Position numbers and translations under genes: made by a program
From: Gnetum montanum
Lineage: Eukaryota; Streptophyta; Gnetopsida; Gnetales; Gnetaceae
DNA length: 43,162 nt
Direction of reading: 5' to 3'
NCBI GenBank assembly: GCA_015680685.1
Contig: MNCI01021439.1
Location: 68,840-112,001 of the forward strand
Notes under the pieces: generated by a model
The model's input: only the letters and a program-made list of their open reading frames with translations
Told to the model about the DNA's origin: nothing
The model's database searches: none
Shown: piece by piece, positions 31,017 to 40,881 of the stretch
How positions within the stretch are numbered: position 1 is the first letter of the stretch
Layout of the letters: the number at the start of each line of letters is the position of its first letter

Positions 31017-33810
31017 ATGTCTCTTTCGAACACTGCTACTAACACCCTCAACATTAAAGTTCCCATCACAGTTCAAGGCACTATTGATGCCGAACAACCA
31101 CTAAACCCGACGTTGGAAATGCGTCAATCTCTTAGAATCCAAAATCTAGGACCTAAGGGATTGGCCCAGCAACACGAGCATTACAGCTTCCTCTACACGA
31201 AAGTGCAGGCAAATCTGCCCTTAGATGTACATGAACTCAAGGAAAAACGTAGCTTCGAGTTCGCTTACTGCAATGAGAAGAAATTTGTTCTTACTCCTAG
31301 CATTTCCTTACCTTTGACACAGACAGACCAAAGGCTTCTAGACCAACTAATCTAGTTGGCTAGGCTTAGGGAGAAATAGGGCACAGTGTCCAACTAAGAT
31401 GAAGCCTTTCAAGACAGACAGGAAGAACTTGATTCCCAATCAGATGAGGGAGGTCCAACCAACCCCTTTCCTATCCATCCTACCCAGTCCTTCTGGCCCA
31501 AGCCGTTGTCTATCACCACTCCCTTTTTGATTATGCCTACACTTCCGCAACCCGCGATTACAACTACTATGGGTAGCCATGCCAATCCCACGGTGTTTCA
31601 ACATCCTCTTTTGCATGTCTCACCTATTTCGTTTACAGCTACTATTCCTTTGCAAACTGTCCAGCAGTCTATTCTTGTAGCACATCATGTGCCAATCACA
31701 GATACCCTACCACATGTTCATACTATACCTACTTCACAATCATGCATGACTTCTGCTTCTATTCCTACATTCACGTTTGTTCCACCCACTGTGTTGGGCC
31801 CCATTTGCTTCTTTACCTACCCCGCAACCATCGTAGATGTCTCACTACATCTGCTCTCAAGCATACAAAGCCTTGCAAATCGTACAACCCAATATGGAGC
31901 TATGGTCTATGCCACCAACGACACAAGCAGTCTATCCGGTGGCTCAAATTGCAGTTGCTACTTCAACAGCACCACCTGCCGGGTGGTGGACAATGCAAGC
32001 AACACTACTCATAGGGGTTGTCCCAACAGTACCACCAATGGGTCACATTGCCACCCTTTTCATTTCATAGGTGGAGGCTACCTCGGTAGTTCCCCAACTA
32101 CCTACACCATCGCAGGGCCTGGACTAAACCTTCTAGCTCATCCAGACCCTCACTGAGGAAATAAAATGCCTCAAAGGTGTTGGGTCTAACACGGTACAAG
32201 TCATGGACTTCTACTAGGATGATCCCATCAACCCTGCAATCCCTACTTTGACATTGCCCCCAGGGATGTCTCTCCCACACTTCACAAAGTACAATGGGGA
32301 GGAAGATCCCAATTCACATCTTATCATCTTCAAGTCTGAGTCTTTGCTATTACAACAATGGCCACAGACAATCATTCGCGTCTTCACCATGTCCCTAGCT
32401 AGGAAAGCCTTGGATTGGTATTGCACGTTGCCACGCTCATCCATCTCAACTTTGGAAGAGCTGCTGACCCAGTTCGTGACGTGCTTCAAGTACAACTTGA
32501 AGCCAGAAACCACGCTGGATCAGTTGATGAACGTGAAGAAAAACCCCCTAGAGCCCATCCAAAAGTTCATTCAATGTTGGAGCGCAACCCTTAATGAAAT
32601 TCGTGGGCCCATTGCGGAGGCCCATCTATTGGTTGTCTTTAAGGGTGTAGTAAATGACTTCATCAAGTCTAAATTGTACTACCTTGCTTCTCGCTCTCTT
32701 AGTTAGGATTTTGCTCAGACTAAGAGTATACAAGATGCGGCTGAGGCAAGCAAAGACCTGGCCTACATCGCTTACAAAAACACCTTCACAAAGAAGGACA
32801 AGGGTAAAGCCATGACAACCACAGTGGCCACTACAGCAACCGAGGCCAAGCTCAAACCTAGCAACAACAGTAACAAGAACAACAAGAAACCGATCGTACC
32901 TGCAGCTAACCCTATGCCCAAATAGGACCACATGCTTCAACCTGCTATACCTACACCTGAGACATCTGCACAACCCAAATCCAACTTTAAGCGCAAAGAC
33001 TGCTCAAAGTACATCCCACTACCCCTTAAGCCTTTGGAACTCCTGAAGCAACTATTGGCAGCGGGATACATCCAACATAAGAAAATGTTGAAAGAAGCAA
33101 TCGCAAGACATCAATGTTATTGCGAGCTCCTTAGGAACCCCTCTTTGGCCCTGCCCAATGAGCCTCCAGTTCCTAGGGGTTTCAGGTTGGACAGGTTTTG
33201 TGACTACCACCAACAATGCAGTCACAACACAAATTACTGTCTGGCATTGCAGGATAACATCCAGAGATTAATTGACCAGGGGAAACTAGTGTTGGAAAAA
33301 AGTAACCCAGTACGCCCCGAAAATCAATCTATGTATGTCCACATAGATCCCCTCAATGCCAAGAACACTGGTTATGTAATTAACACCATTAGCATTAACA
33401 GTGATCCTAGGCCACCCCAGTGGCCATTCATGGTTCATGTGCCTCAGCACAGTGCACCAGCACCACCAGCGGTTGGTTGAAGCTCACAACAGCCGTTCAT
33501 CCTGAAAGTCCCTCCACGGGCATCTACCTTTGCATCACCTGTCGGCGGGGTCATGCGGCCCCATCCCTTAACACCTCTAGCTCCATTCATCATTAGGGGA
33601 TTTATGCCCTCGACGACCCCTATCTCACACAAAATAGCTGAATAGCCTTCTTGCTCTACAAGGCAAGAAGTCCACTTTGCGGGCAAGGTATCAAAGGGAA
33701 GTACTGTCAAAGGTAGCCCCAAGCCTACGTCTTCACTCCCTACATGTGTGCTTTCACGACCTAAGACAAAGGTCAACACGGCCATGCAACCTACATCACT
33801 CTGCCAATAA
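31017..33810 (+). pseudogene. gag of element F
   Basis: The ATG at 31017 opens MSLSNTATNTLNIKVPI. A first domain runs to ~31,355, then a Pro/Thr/Ser-rich linker. One frame change near 31,820 leads to the gag core: DPNSHLIIFKSESL, ARKALDWYCTLPRSSISTLEEL, KKNPLEPIQKFIQCW (32,248-32,706), matching the Retrotrans_gag family. A Lys/Asn linker follows, then the Tat-type zinc region FCDYHQQCSHNTNYC and LQDNIQRLIDQGKL (33,190-33,290). The frame fades at about 33,810. In-frame stops (31,353; 31,377; 31,395; 32,704; 32,923; 33,478) are mostly TAG. No protease DTG/DSG-type motif follows. Confidence 0.85.
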
Positions 33811-33835
33811 GGATCTAAACTAAAATTAACAATGT

Positions 33836-34070
33836 GCGATGTGCAACGGCCCGAAATGGCCTAAAACTAACAACGTGCATTCACGCGATGGCCAGAAATG
33901 GCCTAAAACTATGCTATGGCCTGAAATGGCCTAAAACTAGCAATGCTACGCTATGACTCGAAACGGCCTAAAACTAGCATGAGTTACCAATTAGCCGTTG
34001 TTCAAGTTGTGGACGTATCATCTTTTTGGCATGTTCTGCAATGGCCCGAAGTGGCCTAAAACTAGCACAT
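33836..34070 (+). repeat. GGCCTAAAACTAGCA repeat, upstream block
   Basis: Five units of roughly 25-60 bp share (T/A)GGCCCGAAATGGCCTAAA then ACTAGCA or ACTAACA. Gag coding stops where the block starts. The same unit recurs at 38,957-39,460 and after pol at 43,080. Confidence 0.8.
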
Positions 34071-34222
34071 GAAAGCATGGACATTCTATACAAAGACGCA
34101 CGTATGCAATACACAAGTTAGCGTAAAAGAATCTTGCTTTACTCAAAACTGTTGTCTTTCAAACAATGTTTGCAAAATTCAAAAATACAAAATTTCAAAT
34201 TTTCAAAGAAAATTCCATGTGG

Positions 34223-34345
34223 TCATGGGTTGTCTCTGTTCGCATCATTTTCGCCTTGTGTTCCTGCATCATCTCTCTTTGCAAGGCTTTCCCCTACTTC
34301 GTTCCTCACTGACCCTTCATTTCCTTCCTCCACGGGTGTTGCACC
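34223..34345 (-). pseudogene. Antisense gene: possible last exon
   Basis: A phase-0 continuation starts after a GGTGAG acceptor: GATPVEEGNEGSVRNEVGES, a KRDDAGTQGENDANRDNP-like acidic tail, then TGA at 34,225-34,223. It is Glu/Asn/Gly-rich and free of stops over 40 codons. Other acceptors in the preceding 80 bp are possible, so the junction is tentative. Confidence 0.35.
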
Positions 34346-34451
34346 CTCACCTAGGGCATGCATCGTAGGGGTGAAGTGATCAGCTAGGACAACAAATGCA
34401 AACTACAATAGAGTATGGACATAAACATTAACACGGTAGAAAGTGGCTAAC

Positions 34452-35275
34452 CTGAGAAGGGTCGGCGTTCATCTCGAAGGGTATCTGGCCTAAACCAAGC
34501 CCGAGGCTATGCCAAACCTCCTCTATCGTGATATCTACCCAACGCCTTCTACCTGGTGCAACATCTACTATAGCATCTCTCTCCCTTTCGACAGGTGTCC
34601 ACCTTGATAGCCCCAGAGAATAGGAGATGGTCACGGTCTCTCCTGTGGGAAGGGCCATCTTCCGGTCAGGAGATTTCGTGACCTTGACTTGCTGTTTGAA
34701 CCTGGTATAGGCTTTAGAAGCATCAATGGCATTTATGAATGCTTCGTACGTAAATACCTCCACAGCAGCATCTTCATATAGTTTACGATGGGCAGCAATT
34801 TCCTATTTATACATATATTTATGGTTTCTTTAGGTTTGCCCCCATTAGTAAATCTTGGTGCTGATGTCTCTTAGATCCTGATACTTTTGGTCTAGCAGGT
34901 CCATTTGCATCCACTACTCTATCAGTTTGTGGGTATTCTTGACATTCTTACACGTAACTGTCCAAAACTAGATGTGGTCTACCATAGTTGTGCACCAGTC
35001 CTCGTTGTTAGTGTTGCGGGCCATGAGGAACTCGTTCCTTGACTTGAGGTCCTCCACCTCAGCCCTCAAGTTGACCTCCCTTTGCTCAGCCTTTTGGACC
35101 CATTTCCACATGTCCTCGTTGATACACTTGTACTCCCATAGGGATCAAGTCGAGTGTAAAATGCATTTGTAAACCTCGTTGTATGTGCGACGAGACACCT
35201 TGGTCACCTTTGGCAGGAATGTGGACACAACACCAACTTTCAAAGGTTGTGTTGGGTCCCATTTGAGTTGAGAAG
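34452..35275 (-). pseudogene. Antisense gene: coiled-coil exon of 824 nt
   Basis: Acceptor CACGGTAG|CTTC and donor CTCAG|GTTAGC. One frame runs 274 codons with six stops. It opens SQLKWDPTQPLKVGVVSTFL and TYNEVYKCI, continues with a heptad-rich helix (QKAEQREVNLRAEVEDLKSR), and ends with KMALPTGETVTISYSLGLSR, a basic patch and VWHSLGLGLGQIPFEMNADP. Confidence 0.6.
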
Positions 35276-35379
35276 CTACCGTGACACGAAGAGCACACCA
35301 ATCGCATTAGCATGGCACAAGTAGCAAACACAAGAAATTTTAGCATAACAATGCAAGAGCAGACAGTGCTACTACTTAC

Positions 35380-35514
35380 CCACTTCAGGGTCCACCTACT
35401 AATGACGACCAATCATGTCATCAACAATCCCCTGCATAAACAAAAACTTGTCGAGGACTTTGGCCCAGGATCCCCTGTGAACTGGAGGGGGTCCCGTGGC
35501 ATCAACGGTAGCAC
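35380..35514 (-). pseudogene. Antisense gene: exon of 135 nt
   Basis: Acceptor TGCAACAG|GTGC and donor GTGG|GTAAGT. The product reads ATVDATGPPPVHRGSWAKVL, DKFLFMQGIVDDMIGRH, two adjacent TAG stops and VDPEV. The intron that follows is only 104 nt. Confidence 0.55.
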
Positions 35515-35586
35515 CTGTTGCATAACCAAACACGTTAGCAATGAACAAAATGAACTATGACAAGGTAGACATATTGCCAAACTCAC

Positions 35587-35916
35587 CAATGTCTGGTTGC
35601 GGTCTCACTTTTGGCTAACATAAAACAATGGTGGAAGCCTAGTCGAAAGTTCCTCCCAGGTCCCTATGGATCTCCTCTTCATGCACTAGTGCCTTTCCTT
35701 TAAGGAGGTCAGCATCTTTATTATTCAAGGGAGGCTCCTCTTGGCCGGTAGGAGGGTTCTCCCTAATAATGAGAGCGCCTACCTTAACGGTAGGAGCTCT
35801 CCACCTTTCGAATGAGATCCTTCTCTCTAAGACTAGGGCCCCCATGTCTTTATTCGTTGTCCCTATCCTAAGGGCCAACACCTCTTCATCACCTTTCTCT
35901 TCTTCTCCTTTTTCTT
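35587..35916 (-). pseudogene. Antisense gene: acidic-linker exon of 330 nt
   Basis: Acceptor GACCATCAG|AAGA and donor ATTG|GTGAGT. It starts with a Glu/Lys-rich stretch (EEKGEEEKGDEEV), then LALRIGTTNKDMGALVLERR, a Pro/Glu-rich part and EEEIHRDLGGTFD. Only two stops. Confidence 0.55.
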
Positions 35917-36050
35917 CTGATGGTCAAAAAATGCATTTGCATTAGCTTAAAGCAAGTTAGCCTAAGACAGATGTTACGCCATGCTACGCCATCTAGCATA
36001 GCATAGCGTAGCTGACTACAACAAACCAAGCATTGAACAAAAGCACTTAC

Positions 36051-37103
36051 CAATAAGGGGTTGTATCCTCTATAGTTAAAGCCGCAGTTTTTGCCCCTCC
36101 TCTTCCCCTATGCAAAGGGTTTCCTCAGCCGGAGGAGGCCTCTTCTACCACAACTTGATGGCCACAGTCTCAGCCATGAGACGTTCACCCTGTGACATGC
36201 TACCGTCCACAACGGGGGGCATCTCACCTACGTTGTCCTGGCCGCGAACATTGTGGATCACTCAATCCTTAGTCATTACAGAAAAAGACTCCCCAATTAC
36301 TTCTAGGGGGTTCTAGGCTCGGATGGTCCAAAAAATCTGGCGAATCCAAGGTTTGGAAATCTGGTCACGATTTTGCACGACCCAACCTCCTTTCTCCTGA
36401 ACCACCAGGAACTCCATAAAGCACTTAAGGCAGCATATGTAGAAGGTGTAATGCATGTTGGAATGGGACTCCAGTTTTGTACGGTGCCCCAAGATTTTAG
36501 CCCATAAGCCTTTGCACAGGGACTCGGCCCAATTGTAATGGGTCCCCTCCTCCATAACCTCACGCATTATCCAGGCCTATTCAAGCCCTAGGACCTTTCC
36601 CTGGGTGAGCAGCTATGGAAATGCGCAAGATCAGAAGACTAGGTAAAACTCCTTGGCATGTCTGTCCTTGAGTTTCTCCATAGGGAGCCCCTTACGCTCC
36701 TTGGTGAGCCTCAACCACTCCTGAATGTCCTTCTTCTGGAGGGTCAGCTCCGACTTGGACTTCGACCCTATTGAAATGCCTTCGGCAGGGACACCAAACA
36801 GATTCACGAATAGCTGGTCATTGATGTCAATGATCACCCACATTCCATGCACATGTAGGCGAAAGAAACCCACCTTGTTGGAAAAGGATTCAACCAAGGT
36901 AAGCATCTCGATTGCAGGAACACCTGGATTCGGGGCTAGGAATAGATTCAAAAGCCCCACCTTTTCGAGGTTCTGGACCAGGGCATCTAAGGCCCCGCCA
37001 TTCAACCAGCGTTGGCTCTTCTCTACTTCCCCATACTTGAAGTAGAAATTTGTCCCCTATGCCTCGATGATTACCACCATCACCTTTTGAGGCTTCTTTG
37101 CCC
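36051..37103 (-). pseudogene. Antisense gene: main exon of 1,053 nt
   Basis: Acceptor CTGTTGTAG|GGGC and donor ATTG|GTAAGT. It encodes about 351 codons with nine stops and no frameshift. Readable parts: KKPQKVMVVIIEA, FYFKYGEVEKSQRW, GGALDALVQNLEKVGLLNLF, FFRLHVHGMWVIIDINDQLF, QKKDIQEWLRLTKERKG, YNWAESLCKGLWAKILGH and VVQEKGGWVVQ. The alternation of short strands and helices faintly recalls the 'plant transposon protein' domains of other elements, such as the env-like ORF of element A, but I see no convincing motif match. Confidence 0.6.
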
Positions 37104-37186
37104 CTACAACAGTTCCACAAAAAATGTTTAGCAAAAAACGCAGAGTATTCAAAATTTGCAAAGTCACTTACACATGTGGCACTTAC

Positions 37187-37510
37187 CGCTTAACCTACCA
37201 GGTCACTATGGTAATGGGAACTATGGGAGTTCAACCAGAACTTCTTCAACCATGACCAGTTTGAAGGGTTTTTCCCACTCCCCATCCAACTAGCCCTACC
37301 TCCTGCACTGATCATAGAGGGGAGAATATACATCTAGGTAGGTGTGGTATTCACCCCTGCATTGCCTGATCACACCCACCCATAGGTTCTCAACAGAAGA
37401 AAAATCTTGCAGGGCTAGTTATGTTGTAGCCAATAAACTCGATAGGTCATGAACCCCATCCTTGTCAATGTAGAACTTGGTAACAAATGCATATTGTTAG
37501 CATTAGGCCA
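37187..37510 (-). pseudogene. Antisense gene: exon of 324 nt
   Basis: Acceptor GGCTGTAG|TGGC and donor AGCG|GTAAGT. The product includes YAFVTKFYIDKDGVHDLSSL, FSSVENLWVGVIRQCRGEYH and WEKPFKLVMVEEVLVELP. Eight in-frame stops, half of them TAG. Confidence 0.55.
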
Positions 37511-37563
37511 CTACAGCCAGCATTGCACAAACACACTAGAATAAAGCTATGAAACTCACCTAC

Positions 37564-37986
37564 CAGTAAAGTAGATAGTTCCTTGAGGGTTCTGGAAGCA
37601 TGTCGTCATGAAACATGTAAGGAACAATGTGTTGAAACTGTGGTAGTAACTATACTCAGTCATCTCCCAAATCTAGGCCAAACGCCTTAACCCTATTGGG
37701 CGCTGACTGGATCCTTCTCCCCGCCCGCTCTTGATTACCCCATCGGTTAGAAACCTCAGAATGCCTTGAATTGCCCCAGGAAAAATGGCTTCTATTATGT
37801 CGGCCACCTCCTCCCACACTGAAGTGGTCAAGGAGGAATTGTAGGAAGCCCTATGCCCATTTCCCGAACAAGACCCCTCGCTCTCCCATATGTATTTGGG
37901 GAGGAGGAGCATTAGCCACAGGTCTACTCACATGACACAGGACCCCTCTAATTTCTAAAATAATCAGCCTGGGCCTCAGCCCCGCC
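37564..37986 (-). pseudogene. Antisense gene: exon of 423 nt
   Basis: The acceptor is TTGTGTAG|GGCG. In the chosen frame the first 25 codons hold four stops, then LLLPKYIWESEGSCSGNG, VWEEVADIIEAIFPGAIQG and TEYSYYHSFNTLFLTCF. The donor is ACTG|GTAGGT (phase 1); an alternative GTGAGT four bases on would break the phase. Another minus frame is also fairly open here, so the start of this exon is less certain than its end. Confidence 0.5.
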
Positions 37987-38514
37987 CTACACAACACAAT
38001 TAGCGAATGTTAGCATCATATCTAAGGGCAATACCTGTGAAACGTAGTAACGCCTAGTAGTTCATACATATAGCGTAGCATAACCCTTTGCCCGCACATA
38101 GTGTAGCAAGGGTGTGAAAGCCTAGCATAGCAAGAACATGCAAATAGCCTAGCGTAGCAACAGAAAAATTGACAACATGCCCTAACAAAACACGTGTCAC
38201 ACTGTCACATCGCACATGGCCTAGCCCTCCTAAGGGTTCTACGTTATGACATTTGAAGGTCAAGCAACTGCTCCAGTCCCCACGGTTACAATAATCGCGG
38301 TGGTTGCAGCTTTGGTGGCCTTGCATGCAACTATGATGTAACGTTTATGCATATGCCATGACTGAAATAGTGATAGCGGCAATGCAAAGACCAAAATGAT
38401 GCGACCATAGAGAACATAGGAAGCCAAGAATGGTTGCAAAACAAATAGGATGCAAAATGAAAACAAAGAACAACAGAAGACACAAAGTGAAGAGGTGAAG
38501 GAAACATATTTACC

Positions 38515-38627
38515 TACTGGGTCAACAGTGTGCTCTTCTATGCCACAAGGTGCGCTTGTGTCATGTGCCCTAGGGTCTTCTTCGCCTCCTCAACGTTTGC
38601 AAGCACCAAATGGATCTTAGGAGCCAT
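38515..38627 (-). pseudogene. Antisense gene: first coding exon
   Basis: The ATG at 38627 opens MAPKIHLVLANVEEAKKTLG and HMTQAHLVA, then a TAG and KSTLLT; the exon ends at a CAGTAG|GTAAAT donor. It begins about 150 bp downstream of a TATA-like box. A GTGAGTTTTTATAG just upstream could be the donor of a 5'-UTR intron. Its exit phase does not match the next confirmed exon, so an exon in 38,000-38,500 is probably missing from the model; an Ala-rich stretch at 38,320-38,260 (ACKATKAATTAIIVTVG) is a candidate. Confidence 0.45.
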
Positions 38628-38774
38628 TGTCCTGCTTGCAAATTTACCCTCTTTACTATAAAAACTCACCTTGCTAGTTGTTAGCACAATTTCTTTGTGC
38701 TCCGAAATCACCTTGTGCTCCGATGTGGGCTCTGCGCTCTTATGGTGAGAATGGAAAAATTGCCAAGGTTTAAT

Positions 38775-38786
38775 CCCTATTTATGG
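38775..38786 (-). promoter_or_regulatory. TATA-like box of the antisense gene
   Basis: The minus strand reads CCATAAATAGGG, about 150 bp upstream of the first ATG at 38627. This would give the antisense gene its own transcription start, independent of the LTR. Confidence 0.45.
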
Positions 38787-38956
38787 TCGTAATGATAAGA
38801 TGGGGAAACTTGTCGCTCTCTCTCTTCGATTAATGCGGAGCACCCCATACAGCATAACATGCTCTCTACGACATCACAACACTATTAGCATTAAAGCCTT
38901 GACATGCTTCAAGCCAACTGTTTGCTTTCTCGAAAACGAAAAATATATATTTTTTG

Positions 38957-39460
38957 GTTACGGGTTTGAAAAGACCTTAAACTAGCAATCCTAGCAATCG
39001 TAGCACAACTGGTCCAAAAAGACGTTGAACTAGTAATCCTAGCGTAGTTGGACTTCTAACAGTCCGAAAAGATCCTAAACTAGCAATTTCAACATGTTAC
39101 ATTCATAGTCTGCAATGACGTTAAACTAACAATACCACATTCTTACATGGGCATTTTTCACATCTTCTTCCACATTGGCAGTGTCATAGTTTCTAGCAGT
39201 TTCATGTCTTCATGTCAAGCAGTTCGCATTTTTGTATTGACAGTTTTGCACTTCTCATACCCACAATTTCCTGTTTCGCATACTACCATTTTGCATGTTA
39301 AGATTCTGTATGTTACAATTTGGCAGTTCAAAATGACACTAAACTAGCAGTTTGGCATTTTCATATTGACAGTTTCACAGGTTCACACTTTGCATCGGCA
39401 ATTTTACATTTTAGCGGTTCTACACTCTTATACCTTGGCAGTCCACCATGACCTTAAACT
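38957..39460 (+). repeat. CTTAAACTAGCAA repeat, downstream block
   Basis: Four units at 38,957-39,130 share (T/C)C(C/G)AAAAAGA, CCTTAAACTAGCAAT and variants at ~45-50 bp spacing; two dispersed copies follow at about 39,325 and 39,440. It is a diverged version of the 33,836-34,070 block, in the same orientation, on the other side of the antisense gene. Between units lies low-complexity TTTGCA/GCAGTT-rich DNA. Confidence 0.75.
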
Positions 39461-39588
39461 AGCAAACTTTAAATCTTTACATCATCATAGTTCGCAAGTT
39501 GCATCACGCCACTACTTTGCAAATTTTCATTATACACAATCTCTGCCAACAGACGCCTCTTAACCAAGCTGTTATCTCATGTTGGCAG

Positions 39589-40881
39589 GTCGAGCAAGAG
39601 ATGGAAGTTCATTGCGACCTCTCCATGCCCTTAACATTAGCAAGGCTACATGGAAAGCTCACGAGACAGTTGAACCCCAACATGATCGACTAGAGGTTGA
39701 CCACAACTAGCATTATAATAGACTTAGAAGCATCCCTAGACTGGCCCAAGCATCTAGTCCAATCCCTAGGCTTAGAGGCCAGGGATGTAACCAAGGATCC
39801 TCTCGTTGAGACGCCTGTGACTATGTCAAAAGGGGAGGTGAAAATGTTGAAACTCAGCTCCCTCCTAGACATGCAAATGCAAAAAAACATAGCCAAGATT
39901 CTGCAAGACAACATCAATGTCTTTGCATGGTTGTACAGTGACATGCTGGGTTTGGATCCACGGCTGATTTAGCACAACATCGCTCTAGACCCACACATGA
40001 AGGCAGTCAAGCAAAAGGCTCGCAAGGTTAAGCTGGAAATCGCACTAGCCGTGAGGGATGAAATCACCAAGCTATACCAAGTTGGTTTCATCCACATGGT
40101 TGATTACTCAGAGTGGGTATCCAACATCATTGTAGTTTCAAAGAAAATAGGAGGAATACGGATCTGTATATACTTTTGGGACTTGAACAAGGCAACAATC
40201 AAGGACGACTTCCCACTTCCAAGCATTGATCAACTCATTGACACCACAGCTGGTCATGCTCTGCTATCCTTCATGGATGATTTCTCTAGATACAACCAAA
40301 TCTGCGTTAACCCATAGCATTGGCTGTCAACAACCTTCATGACCCCATTGCGGACCTTCTGCTACACGATGATACCCTTCAGGCTCAAGAACGCTAGAGC
40401 AACCTACCAGCGAGCCATGACTTACATATTCAGTGACTATATCCTAGAAACATTAAACGACTACATGGATGATATAGCAATCAAGTCCAAAGAGGCAGTT
40501 GATCACCCACGCGATCTAGGAATAGTCTTCAAGTGCTGCCAAATGCACGACTTACACCTCAATCCTAAGAAGTGCGTCTTCGGGGTGAAAACTGGATGCA
40601 TGTTAGGGTTCGTAGTATCGGAGGCTGGAATACGGGTGGACCCTGACAAAGTCAAGGCCATCGTCAACCTGGTGCCTCCCACAAACCTCAAGGAGCTACA
40701 TGGTTTACAAGGTAGGGTACATTTCATTCAAAGGTTTATAGCAAGGTTGATCAACAAGTTACACCCCATGCAACATCTTCTAAAGAAATGGGTTAACTTC
40801 AAGTGGAAAACCCAGTGTCAACAAGCCTTCGATGACCTGAAGGAGGAGCTTTCACACCTCCCAACTGTGCATTCACCATAA
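39589..40881 (+). pseudogene. pol of element F: reverse transcriptase
   Basis: The coding frame starts after an acceptor-like TTGGCAG at 39,582-39,588. It includes NINVFAWLYSDMLGLDP (the standard Tat pre-RT segment), EITKLYQVGFIHMVDYSEWV, IRICIYFWDLNKATIKDDFP, LLSFMDDFSRYNQI, then TPLRTFCYTMIPFRLKNA and the catalytic LNDYMDDIAIKS (about 40,459-40,494, both aspartates present). The RT connection domain follows (LHLNPKKCVFGVKTG, LKELHGLQGRVHFIQRF). Stops in this frame: TAG at 39,691, 39,970 and 40,315, and TAA at 40,879. There is no frameshift, so the frame is continuous with RNase H and integrase downstream. Confidence 0.85.

Larger units (their letters stand above)
34223..38627 (-). pseudogene. 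Antisense multi-exon gene nested between gag and pol of element F
   Basis: On the minus strand, opposite to gag and pol, one gene model spans 4.4 kb: start ATG at 38627, then exons 37,986-37,564, 37,510-37,187, 37,103-36,051, 35,916-35,587, 35,514-35,380, 35,275-34,452 and probably 34,345-34,223. The first five listed are 423, 324, 1053, 330 and 135 nt, all multiples of three, and each junction is phase 1 and restores a codon (for example ATTG|GTGCT, GTGG|CTTCT). Donors are GTAAGT or GTGAGT-like. The ~1,030 codons contain about 32 in-frame stops but no frameshift in these exons. I recognise no family. It contains a Gly/Val-rich central domain (LFLAPNPGVPAIEML, DINDQLFVNLFGVPAEG), an acidic linker, and a coiled coil. 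The link from exon 1 to 37,986 is unresolved. Confidence 0.6.

Noticed and set aside
31742-32014. Extra plus-strand frame of 90 codons overlapping gag F
   Set aside because: Third frame over the gag linker at the place where the gag frame changes; it matches neither the upstream nor the downstream gag segment.
33444-33785. Minus-strand open frame of 113 codons
   Set aside because: Opposite the Pro/Thr-rich end of gag F; the gag reading on the plus strand fits the family, and this frame does not join the antisense gene in phase.
36725-37045. Plus-strand open frame of 106 codons inside the antisense gene
   Set aside because: Shadow of the main antisense exon; no splice or motif support, and the phase-consistent exon chain is on the minus strand.
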